In this document: positions 43,601-53,032 of the stretch, piece by piece
How positions within the stretch are numbered: position 1 is the stretch's first letter
Layout: every line of letters starts with the position of its first letter
NCBI RefSeq assembly: GCF_018143015.1
Contig: NC_054757.1
Coordinates: forward strand, 9,124,001 to 9,188,000
DNA from: Lytechinus variegatus
Lineage: Eukaryota > Echinodermata > Echinoidea > Temnopleuroida > Toxopneustidae
Reading direction: 5' to 3'
Length of the DNA stretch: 64,000 nt
Program-made: the position numbers and the translations under genes
The notes under the pieces: generated by a model
Seen by the model: only the letters and a program-made list of their open reading frames with translations
Told to the model about the DNA's origin: nothing
Database searches by the model: none

Positions 43601-46600
43601 CATGAGTACAAGTGTCATGCTTGTACCCGGTAACATTCGACACCGTGACGAGGACAAACCTCTGACGTGGGATGTCCTAAGTGTGGATCATGCGTCTGCT
43701 CCCATAGCGGAACTGACTGGTTACCCGGCGATTTCGGAATTGATCGTGATCGTCAGACTCCAACGGCTACCGTTTCATTATATTTACGTTATCCTGATCC
43801 CAGCCATGCTCATCAATGTCATGGGTGTCTTTTCCTTCTTGATCCCTCTCAAGAGCGGTGAACGCGTCTCAGCTTGTATCTCGATTGTTCTAGGTGTCAC
43901 CATCTTTCAGGTAGGTCGATTAGCAAATGGAACGTCAGATTCAAGACCAATTTTGCCGTGAGCAATCTGGTCCTAGGCTAAGCAACCTTTCTTCCAGTCC
44001 GGGGATCTTCACTACGGAGCAAATCTCCTACGGATATGCCCTGGATGACATCATCCTTAGAATCAAATAAAACAAATCTGGGGAGTGTTTTATCAACAAT
44101 TTTCCCGACAAGTTGTCAGATCTGACTACTTTCCTTGATTTTGATTGGCTGAGAACGGCAGTTCCTAGATAATTGTCGGATATAAATAAGAACAGGACTT
44201 GTCGGATAAACGTCTGACAAGTCCGTTCGTAAAACGCCTCCCAGGAATTTTTTTTAAAATAAAGAATAATTAAATATCACACATGCACCTCCAATCGCAA
44301 ATAATTTCAAACGAAGTAGCTTGGAAGCCTTGTGAACAGTTTTAGCCTTTTACTATTTTCTTTTATTCAGACTTGCACTTTCCTTCAATCTCTCTTGGGA
44401 TGAAACTGTAAACGTTGCCAAAAGTACTTTTTGAAATGACATTTTCGTTCAATCATTGCAAAATTTTCTTGAATATCTGGCCATTTATTATTATTTTTTA
44501 CTTGTACGAAGAGTAGGGCTATTCAGGGACTTTTTAAAAAGAAAAATGAATAAATCAATACGTTACGAAGAGAGGGCGTCGATATTCTCAGATGTAAATT
44601 TAATGTTCATAAAGAATCAAGAAATGACCATATTGTCACCACACTTCTGTGAGATTATAATGTTAGATGGTACTCCAATACTTCACAATATTAAACTCTT
44701 AGCAAAACTTAGACAGGCTTTTGTAATGGATAACTTGTTTAATGGCGTCCATTGTTGCTCAATGGCGATACTGACCATCAAAGTGTCAAACCTCCTTTTA
44801 CCGTCACAAGATTGTCATCTCCGACGTCATGCCACAGACTGGCCGGTTGAACAGCATTCCAGAGACCGTGAAATACCTGTCCTATTCCTTCATTGCTTTG
44901 GTTGGTAGCATGATGTCTTCGATCTTGACTCTGAACATCAGCTACAGCACTGGTCACATCAAGAGCAAGGCTTTGAGGATATTATTCTTTCGTGTCCTTG
45001 CCTCCATGGTCTTCAAGGGAGACAAGGGAAGGAAGAAGATGGCGGAAAGAAGAACAAAGTTAGGTGAGTTTAGACTGGCTAAACGTTTTATTTTTGTATC
45101 GTTAGCAAATTTATCTAAAGAAAATGCCATCCGTATATCACAATGCTAGTGACCATTATAGCATACATGCTAATTTAGAGTCACTCGTGGCAAAATCTGA
45201 AAGTATAGGAACGACCTAAATGGTCTCAAGTCATGTACTAATGTTACGTCTTTTCTTACAGGGAATTATTGGATCATGGCAACATTAAGGAATTATATTT
45301 TCCCTTTTAAAAGGTTTTTTTTTCATAGTTTTTTTTCTTCACACGCAGGGTAGCATTGTCAGTTGCAAAACTACTTCATACTCTTATTAAGTAAATTCCT
45401 GTGTTCTGACTGAATCCATCTTTCTATAATTATAGTGACGTGTCAGCCTCAGATTAAATCTGATGAGACAATCGACTGTCCTTGTCAAGAGGATGCATGC
45501 TCCAAGACTGCACCGAAAACACAGACTTCAAAACAAGAGGTAATTATTGGATCAAATTCATCAGTTTAAATATTGGGGAGTGGGGTACACACTAAGAAAT
45601 AGGGGATCAAATTTGAACCCTCCGGGTTGGTACAATAGCTGTACCCAAAGGGGTGCTAATAAGTGTAATTATGCTCATTAGAGGGTGCATTTAGTTATGT
45701 TAAGTACCCTATAGGGTGCGAAATTAATCAATGTAATAAAGGTTCAAATTTGAACCCTTTTTAATGTCGAGTACTATGCACCTTAACAGGTTCATATTTG
45801 CACCTATTAGGGTGCGAGCGAGCATTTCTTGGTGCATTTTTTCACCTTTTGCCACATAGGGTGGAAGATTACACCCCGAAAGGTTGGTACAAGTGCTTCA
45901 TTATGGTTCAAACATTTCTTAGTGTGTATACCCAGGTATCTATTATTTGCAACTTAAACCTCGGTCACATTTGCCCTACGGCGGCCGCACCGCGAGTCGA
46001 AAACAGTCGTTTTATTCATTATATTAAAACCAACTATTATGTAGCTGGTTCAATTTTTTTGAAACGGCTGTTTTCGACTCGCAGTATGGCTGTCGTAGAG
46101 CAAATGCGAAAGAGATATTAATTGCCATAAAGCAAATGCATGACATGACATTAATCCTTCAATTCATTCTGACTTCTCTGAGCTGCTGATTGAGACTATT
46201 TAACCAAAGAGCTATTATACTCGCTCTATGATATAACTTTGATATTGTCAACATGGTTTGTCTTTTGCTGTAGTGTTTTGGCACCCCTACATATGTTTAA
46301 AGCATTGTCTTCAAATATTCTCTCAAAAAAAAAATGTTTTGTATAATATTTGAAGATTTTTTTCAGGTTGAATGAATTGAAATGGAAAAAAAATCTACAA
46401 ATGCACTTAAATTCAAATAGACCATCCGCAAAATTGTATTTTTCTCCTTTTTACCCATTCGTATAATTTCCCGTCTTTTTCTTTACATTTCACTCTCTTA
46501 AATGTCTTCCTCTCATTTACATTTCATCTGTATTTCTACATCTATTCTTTATGCAGGATTCTCCAAGCACAGACATGGAAGTAGTTGCAGGAATCTTTGA

Positions 46601-46679
46601 TCGTATTTTCTTCGTCACTTTTCTAGCGGTTGAAATTTGGATGCTATCACTACTAGGATCCCTCTTCATTGTGATATAA
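38229..46679 (+). CDS. Nicotinic-receptor-like Cys-loop channel subunit, whole gene (8 exons)
   Basis: Exons 38229-38316, 39550-39689, 42329-42373, 42644-42753, 43427-43910, 44811-45063, 45436-45539 and 46557-46679 join in consistent phase to 448 residues. Layout: signal peptide 1-27; ligand-binding domain; Cys-loop C164-AMNLSRFPFDTHN-C178 with the canonical 13-residue spacing and FPFD; TM1 near 246-267; TM2 after GER at 272-274; TM3 near 308-330; short Cys-rich intracellular loop; TM4 near 420-447. The -1' Glu of TM2 is present, as in cation channels. The paired cysteines of loop C that mark acetylcholine-binding alpha subunits are absent (TGYPAISELIVIV in that place), so it is a non-alpha or atypical subunit; its ligand is unknown. 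It would act as part of a pentamer in the plasma membrane. Confidence 0.85.
38317..39549 (+). other. Channel intron 1
   Basis: Contains two TTTGCTTGTCAAATTT modules (38566, 38616) with TTTTGGGAGAGATTTCCGCC nearby, and the CACTGCAAAAAC palindrome at 39297. No exon is visible. Confidence 0.65.
39297..39489. mobile_element. CACTGCAAAAAC palindromic MITE
   Basis: 193 bases. Ends CACTGCAAAAACTCCGGTGT and complement CACTGCAAAAACCCCGGTGT, with long arms containing GATTTAACACCAGCC. An almost perfect hairpin, so likely young. Superfamily not assigned. Confidence 0.8.
39550..39689 (+). CDS. Channel exon 2
   Basis: After TTTTTATTATACCGTAG it reads KRSSWSKLRSDLTEGGYDVT, then EIPSVENGIPLPVTVHLTLQ and SVKDV. 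This is the start of the ligand-binding domain (first beta strands). A paralogous exon lies at 51820. Confidence 0.82.
39886..40000 (-). mobile_element. tRNA-derived SINE, head-only copy
   Basis: On the minus strand it reads GGAGCGTTGTGGCCCAGTGG through the B-box GTGGGTTCGAATCCCAGCCA and stops about 45 bases later. It matches the 21628 SINE head closely and lies about 60 bases from the hAT-type element. Confidence 0.8.
40061..41590. mobile_element. hAT-type element with perfect 8 bp target duplication
   Basis: Inverted ends CAGGGTGACCAGAT, flanked by GCAGTTGA at 40053-40060 and 41591-41598. An 8 bp target duplication is the hallmark of hAT transposons. The right subterminal region repeats TACGGGAC and CCCGGGA. 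No transposase is seen; about half the element (40150-40910) is a GAAA/GGAA-rich microsatellite. It is a non-autonomous copy within channel intron 2. Confidence 0.85.
40150..40910. repeat. Purine (GAAA)n microsatellite inside the hAT-type element
   Basis: Imperfect GAAA, GGAA and AAGA units, with a pure AAAG run near 40564-40600. Reading frames across it are low complexity. Confidence 0.85.
41627..42210. repeat. GGTCTTTCAG word-repeat region
   Basis: CTTTCAG, GGTCTTTC and complements such as TGAAAGACC recur more than fifteen times, in both orientations, with irregular spacing and no conserved longer unit. It lies directly after the hAT-type element. Family not recognised. Confidence 0.65.
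42329..42373 (+). CDS. Channel exon 3 (45 bases)
   Basis: IEKKQTIIGTFTFGL between CACCATAG and GTAAGTG. 45-base exons at this position are usual in nicotinic receptor genes. Confidence 0.8.
42644..42753 (+). CDS. Channel exon 4 (110 bases)
   Basis: VWTDERLSWIPSNYGNQTFI then TLPYRMIWMPTTNLANT. It carries the family's YGN...IxLP...IWxP pattern and ends phase 2. A 110-base exon here is also the classic nicotinic-receptor size. Confidence 0.85.
42754..43426 (+). other. Channel intron 4 with a poly-G element
   Basis: 673 bases containing the third AGTGGCGTACCTAG element (42981-43172). Nothing else is seen. Confidence 0.7.
42981..43173. mobile_element. AGTGGCGTACCTAG poly-G element, copy 3
   Basis: Starts TCAGTGGCGTACCTAGGATT, then a G run, AATTCGACAAGCAAAG, AGATCTTCAAGCTCGTCAGG (partly duplicated) and ends CGTAGGTACGCTAGTG, the clear complement of the start. 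Confidence 0.75.
43427..43910 (+). CDS. Channel exon 5 (Cys-loop, TM1, TM2)
   Basis: 161 codons plus a split codon, between TTACAACATTCCAG and GTAGGT. Contains CAMNLSRFPFDTHNC, LQRLPFHYIYVILIPAMLIN (TM1) and SGERVSACISIVLGVTIFQ (TM2). Loop C lacks the vicinal cysteines. The TM2 intracellular ring residue is Arg where most nicotinic subunits have Lys. Confidence 0.9.
43911..44810 (+). other. Channel intron 5
   Basis: Contains the GGGAGYGTTT-family palindrome at 44080. No exon signal otherwise; an open frame of about 150 codons that begins in the intron is a forward extension of exon 6 in another frame. Confidence 0.65.
44080..44243. mobile_element. Palindromic MITE, GGGAGYGTTT family, copy 4
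   Basis: Left GGGGAGTGTTTTATCAACAA, right-end complement GGGAGGCGTTTTACGAACGG, inner TTGATTTTGATTGGCTGAGA (complement of the CCAATCA core in the sister copies) and inverted GACAAGT words. Confidence 0.7.
44811..45063 (+). CDS. Channel exon 6 (TM3)
   Basis: IVISDVMPQTGRLNSIPETV, KYLSYSFIALVGSMMSSILT, LNISYSTGHIKSKALRILFF and on. MP followed by TM3 matches the family. Acceptor TTTTACCGTCACAAG, donor TTAG|GTGAGT, phase 1. Confidence 0.85.
45436..45539 (+). CDS. Channel exon 7 (intracellular loop)
   Basis: TCQPQIKSDETIDCPCQEDA then CSKTAPKTQTSKQE. Part of the loop between TM3 and TM4; four cysteines within 20 residues are unusual for this loop. Acceptor TTCTATAATTATAG. Confidence 0.72.
45588..45926. 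mobile_element. CACACTAAGAAAT MITE
   Basis: 339 bases with ends CACACTAAGAAAT and complement CACACTAAGAAATG, flanked by TA. Inside, GGTTCAAATTTGAACCC is itself palindromic and GGGTGC repeats. Non-coding. Confidence 0.75.
45958..46122. mobile_element. Palindromic element with CGAGTCGAAAACAG arms
   Basis: Left ACATTTGCCCTACGGCGGCC and CGCGAGTCGAAAACAGTCGT; right carries the complements ACGGCTGTTTTCGACTCGCA and GTCGTAGAGCAAATGCG. About 165 bases, no coding. Confidence 0.7.
46557..46679 (+). CDS. Channel exon 8 (TM4, stop)
   Basis: DSPSTDMEVVAGIFDRIFFV then TFLAVEIWMLSLLGSLFIVI and TAA. The FDR before TM4 is the conserved VVDRL-type motif of nicotinic receptors. Acceptor TCTATTCTTTATGCAG. Confidence 0.85.
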   Translation, partial: DSPSTDMEVVAGIFDRIFFVTFLAVEIWMLSLLGSLFIVI

Positions 46680-46689
46680 CAATGCTCAT

Positions 46690-47110
46690 TTTTGTATTCT
46701 TTCCTTCATTCTCCTTTGTTGTGGTCGTCTTCTCTATCTTCTCCTCCTCCTTGTTCTTCTTCTCCTCTTTCTTCTTCTTCTTAATCTAACTCCCCTTTAT
46801 CTTTATTCTTCTTCTTAATCAATTTCTCTTCTTTCTTCTTCTTTTCATTATCTTTGTCTTCTTCTTCTTCTCTTTCTTCTTCTTCATCGTCTTCTCCTTC
46901 TCTTTCTTCTTTTTTTCCTTCTCTTTCTTCTTCTTCTCCTGCTTAATCTATCTCCCCTTTATCTTTATTCTTCTTCTTAATCTATTTCTCCCCTTTCTTC
47001 TTCTTTTATTATCTTTCTTCTTCTTCTCCTTAATTTTCATATCCTTATAAAACTACTTTTATCTTCCTCTTCATCCTCCCATCCTCCTCCCCCTACTCCT
47101 CTCCTCCTCC
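46690..47110. repeat. TTC-rich pyrimidine microsatellite
   Basis: Imperfect TTCTTC, CTCCTC and a larger ~180-base unit (AATCTA-CTCCCCTTTATCTTTATTC) that appears twice, near 46783 and 46945. Lies in the channel gene's 3' flank. Confidence 0.8.
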
Positions 47111-47707
47111 CTTTCCTCCTCATCCTCGTCTTCTTTCTGCCATACCACGTTCTCCCTTTCAAATACATCCAGGCCTCATCAAGAAAGTATCTAAATATTC
47201 TGCAGAGGAACAGTCGTAGTTAAATTCTTTTGTTTTCGCCTGAAACACTGGGCAACCGCGCTTACATTTTCACCATAATTTTACGGTTGTGGTTTTCTTG
47301 ATCAAGAAAGAGAAAAACAGATCTAGACTCGTGTGTGCCATCTTTATTTAACATTATCAGTCTGGAGATATGTCTGATATTACATATAATATTATATGAA
47401 TATTAGTAGTACATTTTATTCCATTGACTTTTTTTATTAACGTGTAGAAAAATTGCCATCATGCGTTGGCATTGACTATTATAGTTTGAATTACGTAGAA
47501 GCGAGTGAAACAGTAGGTCTATAGTTATTTGAAAACATTTGATTAATATGGACTTATATAAAATGTTTATATACATGTACATTATGTGTAATAGACTCTA
47601 CATTACTGGACTGTTCTATGTAGAAAGTGATGATTCGTTACAGGTGTATTTCAATTAATACTGATTATTTTGTCTCGATTACAATTAATTTCGATATACC
47701 AAAATCA

Positions 47708-47713
47708 AATAAA
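47708..47713 (+). terminator. Possible polyadenylation signal for the channel gene
   Basis: AATAAA, 1,029 bases past the stop, with GTTTACACTATTGGCCTTGT downstream. Placement is plausible but unproven. Confidence 0.3.
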
Positions 47714-49182
47714 TTGTTTACACTATTGGCCTTGTTATAGTTTTAGTTAACACGTGCACATCAGTAGTGTCCTATCTAAAGCATGTTCATTCATTTCATG
47801 AGTAATAAAAGAGTAGTGTGTTCACCATGCAAGTGTATAGCCCATTATCTGATCATATTCACGTTGTGAAAGTCTCTCATAAAGCGAGCTTAAAAAAGAA
47901 GACATTTCTTTGTATTTCCTTTAATGGTGGTTTCTCAAATGAATCAGCGGCGTAATGAGCCCCCCCCCCCCACAAAAAAGGCTGGATATGTCCTATCTGG
48001 CAAATTTATCAAAACCTGCGAGCGAGCAAAAGTTTCGCCTTTTTATTAAAAAAAAAAATCAAATTTTGTGATACATTTTTGCATAATATTCAGAAAATAA
48101 TATCATATTTAACCCTTCTCTCTTTCCTTGTCTTTCCTTTTCTCCTTTTTTTGGGGGGGGGGGAGGGCAAGAGCCCCCAAGCCCCATCTTTACGCCACTG
48201 AATTTAATTATGTCTTGTTTCCTGGTTTTATCACTGGCGTACGGATAGGGGCCCAAAAAAGATTCCACGACAAAGGAAAAGAGAAAAGGGAAAGCGAAAG
48301 TAGAAAAAAAGGGGGGAAATATATTACTTCATGAATTTTTATAAAAGTTTAAATTGTCCACGTGCGCCATGTTATGCCCCTACCCCACTTTTTTCATTAC
48401 ACCACTGGATTGTATTGACTTGATTAAAACAAACAAGAATAAATTAATTGTAACATTGTTTTTTTGTACTTTGCATTGTGCTATTAAAAATGTACCATTT
48501 CAAAAATGCTAGGTAACATCATGCAGGATTATTTGGAGGTAGCACTTAGTAAATGTCATACAAGAAATGAAATTTCAATGTTTACTTATCCTTAGAATAA
48601 ATACCAAGCTGTTTTGCTGAATATCCAAACACAACTTTTGAATTTTGTTAATTGCTAAGAGGCTAGGTAATAGGGCCAAATCAGGGAATATGATTCTAAC
48701 GTATATGTTTTCTCTGAAAATACTTTTATATCTACATGCGCCAAAATGTGGTAGGAAAATTTTTTTTTTTAATGTTTAAAATATAAGGAATAATTTCACC
48801 ATACTATAAAATCATTATGATTAAATGTATATACATGTACTGATCATTTGTGATAATGTCTTCATTATTCAGTGCTTCTTCCTGTAAAATTCTCTCATTT
48901 CTATTCAAACAAGCACTTAACAAGTTTAGCAATTGCATATCATCATACAGGGAATGCATCTTTTGATACTATTGCCTAACGATTCTATGATTGATAATGT
49001 TTCCATACCAAAATGGAAAAAATATTCATTATTTTGTTTAATCCATTCATTTTTGCCGGGTTCCTGACAAAAAAATGAATTAAGACAGTTTGATTATAAT
49101 TTCACACAAAAGATTATAACGATTTCAGATCGAATATTTATTATGCCATGACTTTGCAGGGATAGGTGTCGTGTGGGCGGTA

Positions 49183-49258
49183 CGCGCGTTTCCGTTTTAC
49201 ACCCTGGCGAAGGCATTTTCCGGAAAAGAAGCCAAAAAGCGACTAGTGAAGAGTCTAC
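49183..49258. repeat. 76-base inverted repeat, left copy
   Basis: From CGCGCGTTTCCGTTTTACAC to GACTAGTGAAGAGTCTAC. Its reverse complement is at 50658-50733 with only one or two changes. One frame reads RVSVLHPGEGIFRKRSQKAT and the other strand MPSPGCKTET. I do not recognise either. Confidence 0.85.
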
Positions 49259-49439
49259 ACACGTCGCTGGGTTGCATCCTGACTGCTGCTCTCTCCGCAT
49301 GCAATTTGCACAGTTACTGATCAGAGCACAGAGTTCCTCGGCACTTCATGTACAGAGAGAGCGGCAGTCAGGAGTGAAATCCGAACATGCTTTTGCAGTC
49401 GCGTTGTTTATGATAGTTTTTTTTCTAAAAATAAATTAT

Positions 49440-50460
49440 TAACTAAATGAATAGAATGACAGACAAAATAAAAATAAACAGATACTTATAATGGAAACGA
49501 GACAAATTGAAGTTTGATGGATTGATACACTTAGAAGCTGCCGAAAGATAGATATAGAAGACTGATAAATAGATAGAGACAAGATAGACAGATAGATAGA
49601 TAGAAATAGAGAGGGAAAGAGAGAGAGAGAGAGAGGTGGATAGATAGATAGAAAGAGAGAGAGAGAGAGAGATGTTGTAGATAGAAATATGGACGGACAA
49701 AGAGAAAGCGAGAAAAAAGACAGACAGATGCTATAGAGGAGAGAGATAGAGAATTTGAGAGACAGATAGATAGATGTTAGATAGATAGAAAGATAAAGAA
49801 TGAGAGAGACAGAGAAGATAGACAAATTAACAGATAGATAGATATATAGATAGAGAGAAATAGAGAAAGACAGACAGATGGATAGACAGAGATAGATAGA
49901 TGAGAGATAGATAGATGTTATAGATAGATAAAGAGGGAGAGAGACAAAGAATATTAACAAATTAACTATATAAGTTAAAAAAATAGATAGATAAATATAG
50001 AGAGAATAAGAGAAAGACAGACAGATGGATAGATAGATAGAGATATTAAATAGATAATTAAAGAATGAGAGAGACAAAGAAGATAATTAACAAATTAACA
50101 GATAGATCCCTAGTTAAAAAAATAGATAGAGAGAAATAGAGAAAGACAGACAGATGGATAGAGACGGATAGAGATAGATAGAGAATTAGAGATAGATATA
50201 GATGTCAGATAGATCAAGAATGAGAGAGAAGAGCGACAAATTAACACTATACTGTAGTTACATAGGTAGGTAGAGAGAGAGAAATAGAGAAAGACAGACA
50301 GATGGATGGATAGATAGAGAATTTGAGATAGATAGATGTTAGATAAAGAATGAGAGAGACAGAGAAGATTATTAGATAGATAGATACTGCAGTTACATAG
50401 ATAGAGATAGAATTTGAGAGATAGATATATAGACAGATAGAGAGAAAGACAGACATCAGC
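49440..50460. repeat. TAGA/GACA microsatellite array, about 1 kb
   Basis: Imperfect ATAGATAG, AGAGAGAG and GACAGACAG units, with a longer period (AGAGAGACAAAGAA...AACAAATTAACA) visible at 49800, 49935, 50070 and 50220. Long minus-strand frames are Ser/Leu/Ile/Tyr runs and not genes. Confidence 0.88.
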
Positions 50461-50657
50461 AAATCGGCAAGGCAAATGATCAAGGCAAACATTCGTATTG
50501 AACCTGGAAAGTATAAGCTCATGCAGCTGCATTTGCAAGTACGGTATGTTCTGCGGATAACTTCGGTGCATAGAGATGTATATTATTGACACATCTCTAT
50601 GCTTCGGTGCGGACTTTGGATCGCGCGCCCAGCTGATAATGTAAACAAACGTAGACG

Positions 50658-50733
50658 TAGACTCTTCACTAGTCGCTTTTTGGCTACTTTTCCGGAAAAT
50701 GCCTTCGCCAGGGTGTAAAACGGAAACGCGCGA
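50658..50733. repeat. 76-base inverted repeat, right copy
   Basis: GTAGACTCTTCACTAGTCGC to GGAAACGCGCG, the reverse complement of 49183-49258. The pair points toward each other around the TAGA array. Confidence 0.85.
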
Positions 50734-50734
50734 G

Positions 50735-51405
50735 CGGTACCGGAGCGGCGGACGCGACATCGGGACTGGCCCCTATGGTTTCGGAGTGCTGCAGTTTGGG
50801 GTGTGTGGTTCCGGACGGCTGTTGCTTGGTTGGACGGGCGCATTAGACTTTTGGTCGCATATCCGATCGGGTTGGGTGGCTGGGAGGAGTGTGTTTCCCT
50901 GGGAGTGATGGGTGTGACAAGCTTGTGCCATGCCCATTGCTCCCGGTGGATACATTTCTCTCGGCGCCTTTCTCGTCGTGTGTGCGACTGGTGGTTTTTT
51001 TGCGCCTGTCCAGCTAAGAAGTGGCTGTTTGGGACCGAGCATTTCTGGGCTGTAGCGCTTCGGAGGTGTAGGGGTATGTCTCGGAGTCGCGTCCGTTGCT
51101 CTGGTGTTGCCCATTTCCAGACCTGTCCTCAATTTTAATTCTGATTTTAATTTGCATTATATATTTATGAGTTATCTTTTATTATTCTAACTTAATTGGT
51201 TTGGAGGCTTATGTTTGTATTTTTATGATTTTTGTATATTGATAGTTTACTTTGAAATTTTCATGTTGTTCAAAATGGTCTTTGTATATATCTAATCTTA
51301 CATGTAACAAGATCTTTACAATGTAAAACAATGTAAATTTAGCCTTTGGGCTACCATGAATTGTTTTTTTTAATAAAACCATTAATCTATCTATCTATCT
51401 ATCTT
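50735..51405 (+). mobile_element. 3' fragment of a LINE or LINE-mobilised element
   Basis: A GC-rich stretch (to about 51130) is followed by an AT-rich 3' end, TTTAGCCTTTGGGCTACCAT, AATAAAACCATTAATCTATC and a (TATC)n tail. A short tandem-repeat tail after an AATAAA-like end is typical of CR1/L2-group LINEs. No reverse-transcriptase sequence is present, so it is truncated or non-autonomous. The left border is a guess. Confidence 0.55.
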
Positions 51406-51536
51406 TAAAACCAAATATGTTTTATGATAATTTATGTACTCTTTGTATTTTCGTCTGGCCATGCTGACGGTGAATTCAAAATTTGAAGAAAAAAAAAGAA
51501 TAGTCTCTTTAGATGTACCAAAACTTAGTACTATAC

Positions 51537-51698
51537 AGGGCCCCGTTGCATAAAGGTTACTATTATGGTAACTTTGCCATACAACGGTGACTTCCATGGT
51601 AATGTTCATCACCAACCATGTCCAAATCAAGGATTCCAGACGAGTTACCATTGGATGGTAAAGTTACCATGATGGTAACTTTTCATGCAACGGGGCCC
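51537..51698. mobile_element. GGGCCCCGTTGCA palindromic MITE
   Basis: Left GGGCCCCGTTGCATAAAGGT and right-end complement GGGCCCCGTTGCATGAAAAG; inner TTACCATGATGGTAAC and TACTATTATGGTAAC. Belongs with 2127, 9777, 25470 and 36077. Confidence 0.75.
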
Positions 51699-51819
51699 AT
51701 GCAGGTGTTGAGTCTCATATGTTTGGAGTTACCATATTCAACAGAGTCTAGAGCAAACCATAATACTCTTCGTCAATACAATTTCAATATATTGAGCAGC
51801 AAACAACCAATCAGCATGA

Positions 51820-51930
51820 AGCAAACTGCGCACAGATCTGCATGACGCCACGGAAGTACCATCCGCTAAAGATCCGGGTAACCCACTTCTGGTTACTCTT
51901 CATCTTAACCTTCAGGCAATAAGAGAAGTG
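51820..51930 (+). pseudogene. Orphan exon paralogous to channel exon 2
   Basis: Reads SKLRTDLHDATEVPSAKDPG then NPLLVTLHLNLQAIREV up to a GTAAGA donor, against SKLRSDLTEGGYDVTEIPSV...PVTVHLTLQSVKDV of channel exon 2. A TGA lies just upstream in frame (51817), so the exon could only begin at an AG inside GAAGCAAACTG, in a different phase from the intact gene. Another possible remnant, GSFVRIQKNGFIKFQR with a GTGAGT donor, ends at 53935. No Cys-loop or membrane exons follow before 55800. Best read as the wreck of a tandem duplicate channel gene. Confidence 0.6.
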
Positions 51931-52317
51931 GTAAGACCATTCGAAATGTAATATTGTGATTAAGTATTATGCGTTACCCAGTATTACTACCTTTGATATC
52001 CCCTTGGATACTCCTTTTCAGATACATTGCAATGATATTTATGACTTTCTTATTCGAAGGTTTTCATTACCTTGAAAATTTCATCTGAGAAGATTCTAGA
52101 TTGTGTAACAAAGAAACTGTAAATGTGTTATTAATTTCGTCGCTGTGGTAGTTAGGCCAGTAGTTTATCGTTGTTACCATGGTTATGAGATGTCTAGTTT
52201 CACTCCACGCATACAGGATTCAGATTAAAATGGATAGTCATTTTGATGGAATACAATCGAATCTCGTGAAAAGCGTTAATTTCATTAACATTTCAGAATG
52301 AAAGGATGCTAAGACCA

Positions 52318-52613
52318 AGGCCCGTATTTAAACTCAGGTTTAAAGTTGTGGTTTAAGTATGGACAGCCAATTGTTACATAAATCACTGACAGTAGAGATC
52401 ATGCTTCAGCTCATTTGGCCCTCCAATCATTCATAACTGTCTAGGAAGTATAAATAGATCATTGTCTTCACCATCGATGAATCAGGTAAGAGCACATAAA
52501 CATTATAAACATATAAGTTAATTTTAAAAAAATTGATACTTTTGGCTTCCCATAATTAAACTACAACGTTAAACCTCAGTTAAAGTTAAACCCGACTTCA
52601 GAATACGGGCCTA
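52318..52613. mobile_element. AGGCCCGTATTTAAACTC palindromic MITE, copy 2
   Basis: Ends AGGCCCGTATTTAAACTCAG and complement AGGCCCGTATTCTGAAGTCG, with inverted GGTTTAAAGTTGTGGTTTAA arms. Better preserved than 16857. Confidence 0.75.
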
Positions 52614-53032
52614 AGTGGATCATTAACATTCAAGTAGCAAAGACATTCATACCTAAATGGTAACTGTGATCTCACTTTACTTAAAGTTAATTGTCTCTTT
52701 ATATCATATATTACTTGTAGGTTTGGTTATTTATTTTATGTTGAGCCTCATTTTCTGCCTCGGTGTCCGTATGGACAATTTAAATGCCATATTGTCGATC
52801 CAGCGAGTTTGGCGCCCTGGTTTGCGCTCGGTACTAATATGGTGGACGTTGCATCATCGGATTCATGGCTTGAAGATATTGAAGGATGTTTTTCTACAGA
52901 AGTCCAGTTTCGCTTTCACTTCATTTTCCTTGTGATTGTATTGATTTATGAAGAACTGAAAGTCACATTATCTGTAATCTTTCAATCCAATGTGACGGAT
53001 ACTTAAAATTTAAACATAAATGTAGTTAGGGG

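Larger units (their letters stand above)
46680..51819. other. Channel 3' flank and repeat-rich intergenic region
   Basis: A pyrimidine microsatellite (46690-47110), a possible AATAAA at 47708, poly-C and poly-G repeat remnants near 47955-48260, a 76-base inverted repeat pair framing a TAGA array, a LINE tail and a GGGCCC palindrome. No protein gene is recognised. Confidence 0.7.

Noticed and set aside
47708-47713. AATAAA as a definite polyadenylation site
   Set aside because: In such AT-rich DNA the hexamer occurs often by chance; kept only as a low-confidence candidate.
49439-50760. Minus-strand frames over 200 codons (Ile/Tyr/Leu/Ser-rich)
   Set aside because: They are translations of the TAGA/GACA array and have no start context, domain or splice logic.
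50773-51138. Frames of 111-119 codons on both strands in a GC-rich patch
   Set aside because: Open on both strands because of high GC; no recognisable domain; the patch sits upstream of a LINE-type 3' tail and is better read as element sequence.
52705-53006. A 90-codon frame after a CTTGTAG acceptor as channel exon 4 of the broken paralogue
   Set aside because: It begins GTTTGG like exon 4 and contains YGQ, but the following residues lack the IxLP...IWxP pattern in the same frame, so the resemblance was too weak to call.
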